Positions 25,824 to 33,678 of a stretch of 45,369 nucleotides of DNA are shown here, piece after piece. The stretch lies in NCBI GenBank assembly GCA_036268995.1, contig DATATB010000008.1, positions 1-45,369 on the forward strand, in the 5' to 3' direction. The DNA comes from DATATB01 sp036268995. GTDB taxonomy: Bacteria; Planctomycetota; Planctomycetia; Pirellulales; PNKZ01. Each line of letters starts with the position of its first letter. Position 1 is the first letter of the stretch. Position numbers and translations under genes: made by a program. The notes under the pieces are model-generated. The model was not told where the DNA came from. It made no database searches and saw only the letters and a program-made list of their open reading frames with translations.

Positions 25824-26993
25824 TCACGGCCGCATCACGACCTTCATGCAGTGCGATTTATCTTCGCGAAAGGTTTTGTATCCCCGTGGAGCGTCGTTCA
25901 ATGAAAGCCGATGCGTGATGATTTCGGAAGGGTCAAGCTGGCCAGCCTCGATGCGCTCCAGGATCGGACCCATGTACTTTTGCATGTGTGTCTGGCCACC
26001 ACGGATTGTCAGGCCTTTGCCAAAGGCCGCACCAAAGGGCACCTTGTCGATCCAGCCGCCATACACGCCAGGCACCGATACCGTGCCGCCTTTGCGGCAG
26101 GCCATGATGGTTTGACGCAGCGCAATGGGCCGATCCGTCTCGAGCATCATTGCCTGCTTGGTGCGGTCATAGGTGGTTTGCAGCAATCCATCGTGCGCCT
26201 CGAGACCCACGGCGTCGATGCACGAGTCTGGCCCGCGCCCGCCGGTCAATTCGCGCAGCTCCTCTTGAATGTCGACTTGTTCCATGTTCAGCGGCGTGGC
26301 ACCGCTGTAGTTGACTGCCATTTGCAGCCGCTCGGGCACACCGTCGATGGCGATTACGCGCTCGGCCCCCAATAGCTTGGCGCTCTTGATCGCGAACTGG
26401 CCCACGGGCCCACAACCCCAGACGGCCACGGTGTCGCCCGGTTGAATGTCGCAATTTTCGGCCGCCATGTAGCCGGTGGGCAAAATGTCTGACAGGAACA
26501 GCACCTGTTCGTCGGTCAGATGATCGGGCACTTTCAAGGCGCCGACGTCGACGAACGGCACGCGGGCGTATTCGGCCTGTCCGCCGGCATAGCCGCCCAT
26601 CATGTGCGAATAGCCGAAAATGCCGGCGCCGGAGTAGCCATACAGTTTTTCCGGAATCGAGGCATTCGGATTCGTGTTATCGCAGGCCGAGTACAAACCG
26701 CGCTTGCAATAAAAACACTGACCGCAGGAAATCGTAAACGGCACGACGACGCGATCGCCGACCTTGATGCGTTTGACCGCCGAGCCGACTTCGACGACTT
26801 CGCCCATGAACTCGTGCCCAAGCACGTCGCCCGGCATCATCGTGGGAATAAAGCCGCCGTAGAGATGCAGGTCCGAGCCGCAAATGGCAGTGAGCGTGAT
26901 GCGGACCACGGCATCGTGAGGGTTAATCACGTGCGGGTCGGGCACCTGCTCGACACGCACGTCCTGTTTTCCTTCCCAACATACGGCTCGCAT
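25824..26993 (-). CDS. Zinc-dependent alcohol dehydrogenase (MDR family, formaldehyde-dehydrogenase-like)
   Basis: 389 residues. Catalytic-zinc motifs are CGSDLHLYGG and GHEFMGEVVEVG. The structural-zinc lobe is CGQCFYCKRGLYSAC, with the expected four cysteines. The Rossmann dinucleotide motif is VAVWGCGPVGQFAIKSAKLLGA. The pattern is that of glutathione-independent formaldehyde/threonine dehydrogenase-like members of the medium-chain family; the exact substrate is not determined. The start at 26993 (MRAVCWEGKQDVRVEQVPDP) matches the usual family N-terminus; the longer frame to 27095 adds unrelated residues. The gene is complete. Confidence 0.93.
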   Translation of the reverse strand: MRAVCWEGKQDVRVEQVPDPHVINPHDAVVRITLTAICGSDLHLYGGFIPTMMPGDVLGHEFMGEVVEVGSAVKRIKVGDRVVVPFTISCGQCFYCKRGLYSACDNTNPNASIPEKLYGYSGAGIFGYSHMMGGYAGGQAEYARVPFVDVGALKVPDHLTDEQVLFLSDILPTGYMAAENCDIQPGDTVAVWGCGPVGQFAIKSAKLLGAERVIAIDGVPERLQMAVNYSGATPLNMEQVDIQEELRELTGGRGPDSCIDAVGLEAHDGLLQTTYDRTKQAMMLETDRPIALRQTIMACRKGGTVSVPGVYGGWIDKVPFGAAFGKGLTIRGGQTHMQKYMGPILERIEAGQLDPSEIITHRLSLNDAPRGYKTFREDKSHCMKVVMRP

Positions 26994-27301
26994 GACAGCA
27001 CCCCTGGCAACAAGGCCACGGACACGAAGGATTCGTGGCGATGCGCTGGATGCAACAACAGTGCCAACGGACAGGCGAGTTTGTCGGCGCAACACCTAGC
27101 CGCCGCGGCGGGTGGCCCAAGACACGCGGACAGCGTGTTTGGGTCGCGCCAGCGACAAGAGGCCGTTGGCTGATGCCCGACGCTACCCGGCCGTGGCCGG
27201 TCGGTATGACGCCTCGTCAGGCTGCGCGACGCTCAGGCGTACCGGCGCGCGGCGGCGCTTGCCGGCGCCGCATTCGATCGCGCCGCCCCGCTGCCGGCAC
27301 G
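26994..27301. other. Non-coding stretch upstream of the alcohol dehydrogenase
   Basis: No gene seen. It holds two imperfect hairpins, CCCAAGACACGC/GCGTGTTTGGG (about 27117-27143) and ACGCCT/AGGCGT (27209-27240), neither followed by a T-tract. It marks the 3' end of the respiratory array. Confidence 0.5.
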
Positions 27302-28054
27302 TCATTCGAAAAGCCTCGCCCAGTCGATCTGCTCACCGCCGTCGATCGTGAACAGCGCCTTGAGCATCGCATCGGGCGCGTCGTTGCGGAGAAATGCTCG
27401 CTTGCCATCGGCAAGACCAACCGTGCTACCGCCCGGATGCCGTGTGGTGATGCCGTGCTGTTTGTCGCCGGCAGCCGCGTTTGCCAGCTTGTCGATCGGC
27501 AAATCCCGAGGCTCCATCCAGTGGATGCCCGCATCGACGGCTTCAACGATCAACCCGGTCACGCCGCTGCCATCGTGGTCATTGATATACTTCGGGGTAA
27601 CCTCGCCTTTGCCAGGAAACGCCGTGTGCGGGCCAGTGACGACGACGTAGCTAGTATTCGTGCTTTCTCCAACGGCGGGACAACAATACAGCGGTATGAC
27701 AATATCGTGCAGCTTGCGATTATTCGGGCCGTCCCAGGGCTCGTCGAACCGATAGCGGTCGTAAATCGCCTTTTGATCGAGATACGGGAGCAGGAGCACG
27801 CGCCAACTATGCATCGGCCGGCCGCGATCGTCGTCAATGTGGGCAGGGGGATAATGCCCGCGTTGGAGCGCGTAGCTTTGCATCGCCTGGTCGATGTTGC
27901 CCATATGGCATAAGCACTTGATTTTCTTCGCCTTTTCGAAGGGGCTCGACGACAACCCGCAACCGGCGAGCGCGGCGGCGACCACGAAGCCCGCCAACAG
28001 CCCCATCGTGGAAGCACGCACGTCCGCGGAGCTGATCTTCGATGATTCATCCAT
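27302..28054 (-). CDS. DUF1559 family lipoprotein
   Basis: 250 residues. The N-terminal hydrophobic segment ends in a lipobox (AALAGC), pointing to a lipoprotein rather than the prepilin-like leader of most DUF1559 proteins. The body has the DUF1559 pattern: NIDQAMQSYALQRGHYPPA, SWRVLLLPYLDQKAIYDRY, and the C-terminal H-x9-DG motif HPGGSTVGLADGKRAFL. The family is hugely expanded in planctomycetes and is thought to be surface or pseudopilin-related; the role is unknown. GAGG stands upstream of the ATG at 28054. It is the last gene of the respiratory array, 48 bases below the small membrane protein. Confidence 0.88.
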   Translation of the reverse strand: MDESSKISSADVRASTMGLLAGFVVAAALAGCGLSSSPFEKAKKIKCLCHMGNIDQAMQSYALQRGHYPPAHIDDDRGRPMHSWRVLLLPYLDQKAIYDRYRFDEPWDGPNNRKLHDIVIPLYCCPAVGESTNTSYVVVTGPHTAFPGKGEVTPKYINDHDGSGVTGLIVEAVDAGIHWMEPRDLPIDKLANAAAGDKQHGITTRHPGGSTVGLADGKRAFLRNDAPDAMLKALFTIDGGEQIDWARLFE

Positions 28055-28102
28055 CGATCCTCGCTCCCACCTTCAAGCGTGCGATATTGCGGTTGGCTTT
28101 CC

Positions 28103-28456
28103 TTATTTCGGCAACCGGCTTTGCGCGGGCGGCGGCACGTAGGGCCGATCGGGGGCGGTTTGCCACATGGGAGGCACCGAGCGATCTTCGATATAGCCCT
28201 CGGGCGCATAGTCGACGGCCACGTTGATCGTCAGCCCCATCACGCAAACCACGATGCCGCCCAGCGACCAGCGCACCCCTTCCACGTCGCGGCCAATCCC
28301 TTTGGCAAAGCCCGCCAAGCCAATCACCAGTCCGATGGCCGAAAGCGGCGCACCCAGGATCGGCAAAAAGAACAATAGCGAACCGACGCTGCCCAGGATG
28401 ACTGCCATTAGGCCCAAGGCCAGCGGCGGACTTTCGACGTAGGGGAGGGGTTTCAT
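28103..28456 (-). CDS. Small membrane protein of the oxidase cluster, function unknown
   Basis: 117 residues with three hydrophobic segments: LALGLMAVILGSVGSLLFF, LGAPLSAIGLVIGLAGFA and WSLGGIVVCVMGLTINVAV. A short Pro-rich tail follows. No family was recognised with confidence; it resembles small DUF4190-like membrane proteins. It lies six bases after coxD and is probably co-transcribed with the oxidase, so it may be an accessory or assembly factor; that role is an inference from position only. Confidence 0.75.
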   Translation of the reverse strand: MKPLPYVESPPLALGLMAVILGSVGSLLFFLPILGAPLSAIGLVIGLAGFAKGIGRDVEGVRWSLGGIVVCVMGLTINVAVDYAPEGYIEDRSVPPMWQTAPDRPYVPPPAQSRLPK

Positions 28457-28462
28457 GATCGT

Positions 28463-28768
28463 TCAATGCCCCGGCAAGTGCGGGATCAGCCCGCGCGTCA
28501 TGTAATCAGCCAATGTCAGCACCAACAAGATCATCAGCCAGACCACGGCCGCGCCAATCACGAGCCAAGTGATCTTCGGGCTGTGCACGGCATGCATGAA
28601 AAAGAGTACGACCAGCGAACCTTTGATTAGCGCAATGCCCATGCCCACCACCACGTGCCACACGCCGGCCAGCGGAATGAACGACACGCCGACGGTCAGC
28701 AGCGTCAAGGCCACGAGGATGGCAAAGATCAGCACGTAGACGCTGGCCGGCATGATATGTTCGGACAT
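28463..28768 (-). CDS. coxD: Cytochrome c oxidase subunit IV (prokaryotic caa3 type)
   Basis: 101 residues with three transmembrane helices (VYVLIFAILVALTLLTVGV, GMGIALIKGSLVVLFFMH, LVIGAAVVWLMILLVLTL), the pattern of the small bacterial subunit IV; K and H in the second helix (ALIKGSLVVLFFMHA) are typical. It probably stabilises the oxidase complex. The ATG at 28768 (MSEHIMPAS) is preferred over the longer frame to 28822, which runs into a repeat next to coxC. Confidence 0.9.
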   Translation of the reverse strand: MSEHIMPASVYVLIFAILVALTLLTVGVSFIPLAGVWHVVVGMGIALIKGSLVVLFFMHAVHSPKITWLVIGAAVVWLMILLVLTLADYMTRGLIPHLPGH

Positions 28769-28815
28769 GGAAGTAATTCCTTCTACGTCATTCGAAAGCG
28801 ATTGGTGCGGTGGCC

Positions 28816-28842
28816 ACGGCACACGGAGTGTGCCTGCTACTT
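28816..28842. repeat. 27-bp dispersed repeat at the coxC stop
   Basis: Identical over 27 of 27 bases to 33049-33075. It contains a hairpin GGCACAC/GTGTGCC with a three-base loop. The coxC stop codon TAG lies inside the repeat. Confidence 0.9.
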
Positions 28843-29565
28843 ATGGGTGCCCATGAGATAGAGGGTTGGTAAGAGGAAAATCCAGACGATGTCGACAAAA
28901 TGCCAGTACAGCGCGGTCACGTCGATCGGCGAATAATAGGTCGGCGAGAAGTGTTTGCGCCGCGCGAGTTCCAGCATCACGAGCATGGCGACGATGCCGA
29001 TGATCACGTGCAGGCCGTGCAGGCCGGTCATGATCCAATAGAACAGCAAAAACAGCTTGACGTGCGGCACCTGCACGGGCTTGAGCCCCTCCTCGCGCAC
29101 CCACTCGCTATCGTCGAAGCTCCAACCGGGAATCAGCTTGTCGACATAGTCGTCGTAGTATTCCAGTCCCTTGAAGCACAGAAATACCACGCCCAACAGT
29201 GCCGTGACGCCCAGGCAGATCATCACCCGGCGGCGATCGCCCAGTTTCGAATAATGCACGGCCAGCACGGCGGTGAGGCTGGAGAGCAGCAGCACCAATG
29301 TGTTGATGCCGCCGATGACCCAGTTGAGCTTTTCGCTGGCCGCCTCGAACGCTTCGGGGTACATGTAGTGGTAGGCTTCGACGCCGAGAAACAGCACTCC
29401 GAAGAACATGACTTCGGTGGCCAGGAAGACCCACATGCCGAAGGCGGCCGTCTCGTGCTGCTGCTCGAGATCGGCATATTGCTCCTCGAGCCGATGCCGC
29501 ACGAGCAGCGTGCCGTCGAGCGTTTGCCGGGCCTCGGACGTGAGCACCACGCCTTCACTGCTCAT
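28837..29565 (-). CDS. coxC: Cytochrome c oxidase subunit III
   Basis: 242 residues, matching bacterial subunit III. The charged N-terminus is followed by about five to six membrane helices. Family signatures include GMWVFLATEVMFFGVLF, the central LLGVVFLCFKGLEYYDD and the final GLHGLHVIIGIVA and WHFVDIVWIFLLPTLYLMG. Subunit III supports stable proton pumping by subunit I. The ATG at 29565 overlaps the coxA stop by 11 bases. The last residues (GTHK) and the TAG stop abut a 27-bp dispersed repeat. Confidence 0.96.
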   Translation of the reverse strand: MSSEGVVLTSEARQTLDGTLLVRHRLEEQYADLEQQHETAAFGMWVFLATEVMFFGVLFLGVEAYHYMYPEAFEAASEKLNWVIGGINTLVLLLSSLTAVLAVHYSKLGDRRRVMICLGVTALLGVVFLCFKGLEYYDDYVDKLIPGWSFDDSEWVREEGLKPVQVPHVKLFLLFYWIMTGLHGLHVIIGIVAMLVMLELARRKHFSPTYYSPIDVTALYWHFVDIVWIFLLPTLYLMGTHK

Positions 29566-31207
29566 TTTGGGCCTTCTCCAAGTGATATTGATAAGGATCG
29601 CGGACGACGATCGGCGTCTTCTCGAAGTTGTGCTTCGGCGGAGGCGAGGGCGTCTGCCATTCCAGGCCGGTGGCTTTCCAGGGGTTGTCGCCGGCCCGCT
29701 TGCCGTAGCGCAGCGAAAACAACAGGTAGCCCAGCGGCAGCAAGTAGCCGACGCCCAGGATCGAGGCTCCGGCCGTGCTCAGCACGTTCCAGACCTGGAA
29801 CTCGGGCGCGTACATGTGGTAGCGGCGCGGCATGCCGTTGTAGCCCACGATGAATTGCGGCAGGAACGTCAGGAAGAAGCCGACGAAGATGATCATCGCG
29901 GCCAGCCGCGACCACCACTCGGAATACATGCGGCCGGTCATCTTGGGCCACCAATAGTGCAAGCCGGACATGTAGGCCATGACCATGCCGCCGACCATGA
30001 TGAAATGAAAATGGGCGATGATGAAATACGTGTCGTGGACGTGCAGGTCGAGCCCCAGCGTGGCCAGGAACAACCCGGTGAGGCCGCCGATCGTGAATAA
30101 GGCCACGAATCCCAACGCAAACAACATGGGCGTCTGGTACGAGATCGAGCCCTTATAAAGCGTAGCAGTCCAATTAAAAACCTTGATCGCCGATGGCACG
30201 GCCACCAGAAAGCTCAAGCTGGAAAACAGTAGCGCCGCGTACATCGAGATGCCCGCCACGAACATGTGATGCGCCCAGACCAGGAAGCTAAGGCAGGCGA
30301 TGCCGAAGCTGGAATAGCACACGAACGTATAGCCGAACAGTTTTTTGCGCGCGAAGCAGGGAATCACTTCGCTGGCCACGCCCATGCCCGGCAGGATCAT
30401 GATGTACACGGCCGGATGCGAGTAAAACCAGAACAGGTGCTGAAACAGGACCGGGTCGCCTCCCAGCGCCGGGTCGAAAATGCCGAACCCCAGCACGCGC
30501 TCGACGATCACCAGGATCAAGGCCATGGCCAGCACCGGCGTGGCCAGCATAAAGATCAAGCTCGTGGCGTAAATCGTCCACACGAAAATCGGCAGCCGGA
30601 ACCAGGTCAGTCCCGGCGCGCGCAGCCAATGCGTGGTGACGATAAAGTTCAAACCGGTGAGCATCGACGAAAAGCCGGCGATCACGACGCCCAGCATCGT
30701 CATCAGCACGTTGTAGTGCGACGACTCGGTGGCGTACGGCGTGTAGAAGGTCCAGCCCGTGTCGATGCCGCCGGCGAACATGGCATACAGCGTCCAGCCC
30801 GCGCCGGTCACGAACAGGTACCAGCTCAGCAGGTTCAAGCGCGGAAAGGCCAAATCCTTGGCCCCGATCATCAGCGGCAGCATGAAGTTGCCCAGCACCG
30901 CGGGAATTACCGGCACGAGGAAGAAAAACACCATGATCACGCCGTGCATGGTGAACAGCCGGTTGTAAGTGTCGGCCGAAACCAGGCCCCCCTCGGGCGT
31001 CAACAGGTTCAGTCGTACCAGCGTGATGGCAAAGCCGCCCAGAAAGAACATGGCCGTGACCACCATCAGGTACATCAGGCCGATGCGCTTGTGGTCCTTG
31101 GTCAAGAGCCACGAAGCGATGCCGTGGGCGATATTCAAATAGGTCTCGCTCACGCGCTCCGGCGGCTGGGCGATGACTTTCGGCGGCGGCAGGGTCTGGC
31201 TGCTCAT
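29555..31207 (-). CDS. coxA: Cytochrome c oxidase subunit I, A2-type haem-copper oxygen reductase
   Basis: 550 residues, about twelve membrane helices. Haem a ligand H88 is in TMHGVIMVFFF. The CuB histidine H264 is in YSHPAVY (262-268), and the others are H313-H314 (WAHHMF). The later AHFHF motif carries the haem a and a3 ligands. The D-channel glutamate of A1 oxidases (HPEVY) is replaced by Ala, and the Tyr-Ser pair before the His defines the A2 subclass (YSHPxV), as in Thermus and Rhodothermus caa3. It reduces O2 to water and pumps protons. Its ATG overlaps the coxB stop as ATGA. Confidence 0.97.
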   Translation of the reverse strand: MSSQTLPPPKVIAQPPERVSETYLNIAHGIASWLLTKDHKRIGLMYLMVVTAMFFLGGFAITLVRLNLLTPEGGLVSADTYNRLFTMHGVIMVFFFLVPVIPAVLGNFMLPLMIGAKDLAFPRLNLLSWYLFVTGAGWTLYAMFAGGIDTGWTFYTPYATESSHYNVLMTMLGVVIAGFSSMLTGLNFIVTTHWLRAPGLTWFRLPIFVWTIYATSLIFMLATPVLAMALILVIVERVLGFGIFDPALGGDPVLFQHLFWFYSHPAVYIMILPGMGVASEVIPCFARKKLFGYTFVCYSSFGIACLSFLVWAHHMFVAGISMYAALLFSSLSFLVAVPSAIKVFNWTATLYKGSISYQTPMLFALGFVALFTIGGLTGLFLATLGLDLHVHDTYFIIAHFHFIMVGGMVMAYMSGLHYWWPKMTGRMYSEWWSRLAAMIIFVGFFLTFLPQFIVGYNGMPRRYHMYAPEFQVWNVLSTAGASILGVGYLLPLGYLLFSLRYGKRAGDNPWKATGLEWQTPSPPPKHNFEKTPIVVRDPYQYHLEKAQNEQ

Positions 31208-32220
31208 GGCTTACCGTTTTTCTGCTCGGCGGCTGGTTTGGTCTTGTGTTCGACCGGGGCGGGATAATCTTCTACCCGCGACGGCGTGCCACCCTGCGCC
31301 AGCGAGCGGAAAAAGGCGATCAACTCGATTAGTTCTTCCTCGCTCACCTGGCCGCGGAACGTGGGCATCAGATCGGTCCAGCCGCTGACGATCTTCGCGC
31401 TGGGATCCAGGATCGACTGGCGGATGTAGCTTTCGTCGGCCACCACCACGCGGCCGTCGGTAAGCGGCACGCGCTGGCCATACAGCCGCTCGAGCACCGG
31501 CGCCCGGGCGTGCTCGTCGGCACTGTGGCAACTGATGCAGCGATATCTGAGAAACGTCTTGCGGCCTTCCAGGGCCAGCGAGCCTTCGGCACCCAGGTGC
31601 AGCCAGTCTTCGTAGTCGGCCGGCTCCATGACCACCACCTTGCCGATCATGCCGGAATGGTTCGTGCCGCAATACTGCGAACAAAACAAGTGGTACTCGC
31701 CCGGCTGCGTGGCCTCGAACCACACTGACGTGTAGCGGTCGGGCAGCACGTCCATGTGGACGCGAAAGGCCGGCACAAAGAAGCTGTGGATCACGTCTTC
31801 GCTGGTGAGCAGCATCTTCACCGGCCGCCCGATGGGCACGTGCAGCGTGTTGATCTCGCGCTGCCCTTCGGGATGCTGAAACTTCCACATCCATTGCTTG
31901 GCGATCACGTAGATTGGCGTGGCGTCGTCGGGAGCCCGATAGGCGTCGAAATACACTTCCGCGCCCCACACGAACATGAAGACGAAGATGATCCCAGGCG
32001 TGATTGTCCAGAACCACTCCAGCGCCCGCGACGACTCGGTCTCCGGCGGCGTGCCGACGTCCTGTGGGCGGCGGCGATAGCGGACCGCAAAAAAGATCAA
32101 CAGAAACGCCACCAGCAGCCCCATCGACCCGCAAATGGCGACCAGGAAATACAGCAGCTTGTCGACCTGCTCGGCCGTGGTCGAAGCCTGCGGAGGGAAG
32201 ATGGCAATTTCAGCCAGCAT
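31204..32220 (-). CDS. coxB: Cytochrome c oxidase subunit II with fused cytochrome c (caa3 type)
   Basis: 338 residues. Two N-terminal membrane hairpin helices (LLYFLVAICGSMGLLVAFLL and ITPGIIFVFMFVWGAEVYF) precede the cupredoxin CuA domain. CuA ligands are H145, C180, C184, H188 and M191 in CSQYCGTNHSGM. A C-terminal cytochrome c domain follows with CISCH (228-232) and distal Met in TDLMPTFRG. The fused haem makes this a caa3 oxidase that can take electrons directly from ACIII. The ATG at 32220 is preferred over the longer frame (32277), which overlaps sco heavily; with it the overlap is 11 bases. A Lys/Pro-rich tail ends the protein. Confidence 0.96.
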   Translation of the reverse strand: MLAEIAIFPPQASTTAEQVDKLLYFLVAICGSMGLLVAFLLIFFAVRYRRRPQDVGTPPETESSRALEWFWTITPGIIFVFMFVWGAEVYFDAYRAPDDATPIYVIAKQWMWKFQHPEGQREINTLHVPIGRPVKMLLTSEDVIHSFFVPAFRVHMDVLPDRYTSVWFEATQPGEYHLFCSQYCGTNHSGMIGKVVVMEPADYEDWLHLGAEGSLALEGRKTFLRYRCISCHSADEHARAPVLERLYGQRVPLTDGRVVVADESYIRQSILDPSAKIVSGWTDLMPTFRGQVSEEELIELIAFFRSLAQGGTPSRVEDYPAPVEHKTKPAAEQKNGKP

Positions 32221-33106
32221 CGTGCGCCTCCTGCCGGCCGGGCGAGTCGGATGCGGCGAGGCCCTTCCGCCGGTCATGCCGAATGAGCACGGTCAGTAGC
32301 GTGCCCAGGGCGAACATCGTCAGCACTCCGCCGGCGCGTACCAGGTTCAGGATCGTGGCGCCGTACTTGCCGGCCGTGGGATCGTAATGAAAGCAATAGA
32401 GCATGATCTGGTCGACCGGCGAGCCGATCTTATTTGCCGACGCCTCGACCAATCCCAGCCGCAGGTCGCGAGCGCGATAGTTCACGTCGTAAAAATAGCG
32501 CGAGATCTTGCCGCCCGGCGTCAGCAGCATGATGCCGCTGGCATGGGCGAACTGATCGCGCTTGGCATCGTACGCATAGCGAAAGCCGACCGCACGCGTG
32601 AGTCGCTCGATGGCCGCTGGCTGACCGGTGAGAAAGTGCCAGCCGGCCTCGGTCTCCGGCCGGCCATAATGCCGCACGTAGGCCGCTTTTTTGGCGGCCG
32701 CGATGCCCGGCTTTTCGCGCGGGTCGAAGCTCACGATCACCACCGAAAACTCCTGGCCCGGCGTAAACGGCACGTCGCGCAACCCCAGCACCAGGCCGTT
32801 GAGCACCTGCGTGCAAAGCATCGGACACTGATAATACGCCAACACCAGCACCACCGGCCGTGAGCCAAAATACTCGCGCAGGGCCACCTGCCGGCCCGTT
32901 TCGTCGGCGAAGACCAGGTCAAGCGGCACTTGCTCGTTGAGGCGCTGATCGAAACCGACTTTTTCCAGCCCGGGAGGGACAAGAGTGGCCGCGAAGATTG
33001 GTTGGGGGAAAACGAAGAGGGTGAGGGCGAGCAGTGCGTATGCGAGCGACGGCACACGGAGTGTGCCTGCTACTTTGGTCGAGCGTGTTGTAGCGAGCCT
33101 TACCAT
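32210..33106 (-). CDS. sco: SCO1/SenC-type copper chaperone for the oxidase
   Basis: 298 residues. The copper site is C94-x3-C98 in YYQCPMLC, with the distal His H188 in DQFAHASG, in a thioredoxin-like fold (GRPETEAGWHFLTG; GGKISRYFYDV). A hydrophobic N-terminal segment (LAYALLALTLFVFPQPIFAA) gives export. A C-terminal membrane span (GGVLTMFALGTLLTVLI) anchors it, as in other Sco proteins of ACIII clusters. Sco loads CuA of subunit II, the next gene. The ATG at 33106 has AAGGAG upstream and overlaps the previous gene by seven bases; the frame opens much earlier, but that part is shadow sequence. Residues 11-20 of the leader are a translated dispersed repeat. Confidence 0.93.
   Translation of the reverse strand: MVRLATTRSTKVAGTLRVPSLAYALLALTLFVFPQPIFAATLVPPGLEKVGFDQRLNEQVPLDLVFADETGRQVALREYFGSRPVVLVLAYYQCPMLCTQVLNGLVLGLRDVPFTPGQEFSVVIVSFDPREKPGIAAAKKAAYVRHYGRPETEAGWHFLTGQPAAIERLTRAVGFRYAYDAKRDQFAHASGIMLLTPGGKISRYFYDVNYRARDLRLGLVEASANKIGSPVDQIMLYCFHYDPTAGKYGATILNLVRAGGVLTMFALGTLLTVLIRHDRRKGLAASDSPGRQEAHDAG
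33049..33075. repeat. 27-bp dispersed repeat inside the sco signal sequence
   Basis: Exact copy of 28816-28842, read in the sco frame as K-V-A-G-T-L-R-V-P-S, just before the hydrophobic core of the signal peptide. Confidence 0.9.
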
Positions 33107-33678
33107 CGGGGCTCCTTCCGCAATAGGCGGCCGGAGTTGGATTCGCCGCTGTCGACCAGGCCGTTGTCGCGCACGGGCTCGGCCGGCGCGTTGGTCCGCG
33201 ACTTTAATTGATCGGCCACGAGTTGCATGGCGCGCTCGATGGGGATGTGGACAAAGCCCTCGTCCGAAGTGTCGCCGTAGCTGTGGAGCACGGCCTCCTT
33301 GGCCGCCTCGCGACGATAGACGTTCTCGCGAGCCACGCCCTTCAGCCGATCGATCTGCTCCAAGCGCGGCTCGAGCGGCAATTGCCCCGACGTGCCGGGA
33401 GCCAGCGGGTACGACGACTTCTTCTGCTCGGCCTGCGCCTGCTCGTGGCTGTGATAGAACTTGAGCACCAGGACAAATTGGACCGCCGCGATCACGGCCA
33501 CCACCGCCATCACCAGCACCACGCCGCTGAAACGGGCATCGGTCTTTTCGTAGCGAATCCACGGATGTTCGATGCGGCCGTCCGCATGCTGCACTTCGGG
33601 CTGCTGCTCACTCTCGGCGGCCGTTTCGGCGCGCGGCGGCAGCGGATGCTCGTGCGGGTTGGGTTTGTCTTCAGCCAT
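33100..33678 (-). CDS. Unknown one-TM protein conserved in position between ACIII and oxidase genes
   Basis: 192 residues. The N-terminal 55 are Pro/Glu/His-rich (cytoplasmic). One membrane span follows (ARFSGVVLVMAVVAVIAAVQF plus VLVLKF, about residues 54-80), then a charged outside part. That part contains a PLEPRLEQIDRL motif, as in small proteins that sit in ACIII-caa3 clusters, and a YGDTSDEGFVHIPIERAMQLV segment resembling linker regions in cytochrome-associated proteins. I cannot name a family. Position between actF and sco suggests an assembly or supercomplex-linking role (inference). The ATG at 33678 is chosen because it overlaps the actF stop by eight bases; the longer frame (33819) is shadow of actF. 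Confidence 0.8.
   Translation of the reverse strand: MAEDKPNPHEHPLPPRAETAAESEQQPEVQHADGRIEHPWIRYEKTDARFSGVVLVMAVVAVIAAVQFVLVLKFYHSHEQAQAEQKKSSYPLAPGTSGQLPLEPRLEQIDRLKGVARENVYRREAAKEAVLHSYGDTSDEGFVHIPIERAMQLVADQLKSRTNAPAEPVRDNGLVDSGESNSGRLLRKEPRW

Noticed and set aside
33107..33562. N-terminal extension of the sco frame up to 33562
   Set aside because: Overlaps the 192-residue membrane-protein gene, lacks similarity, and the ATG at 33106 has a good Shine-Dalgarno.
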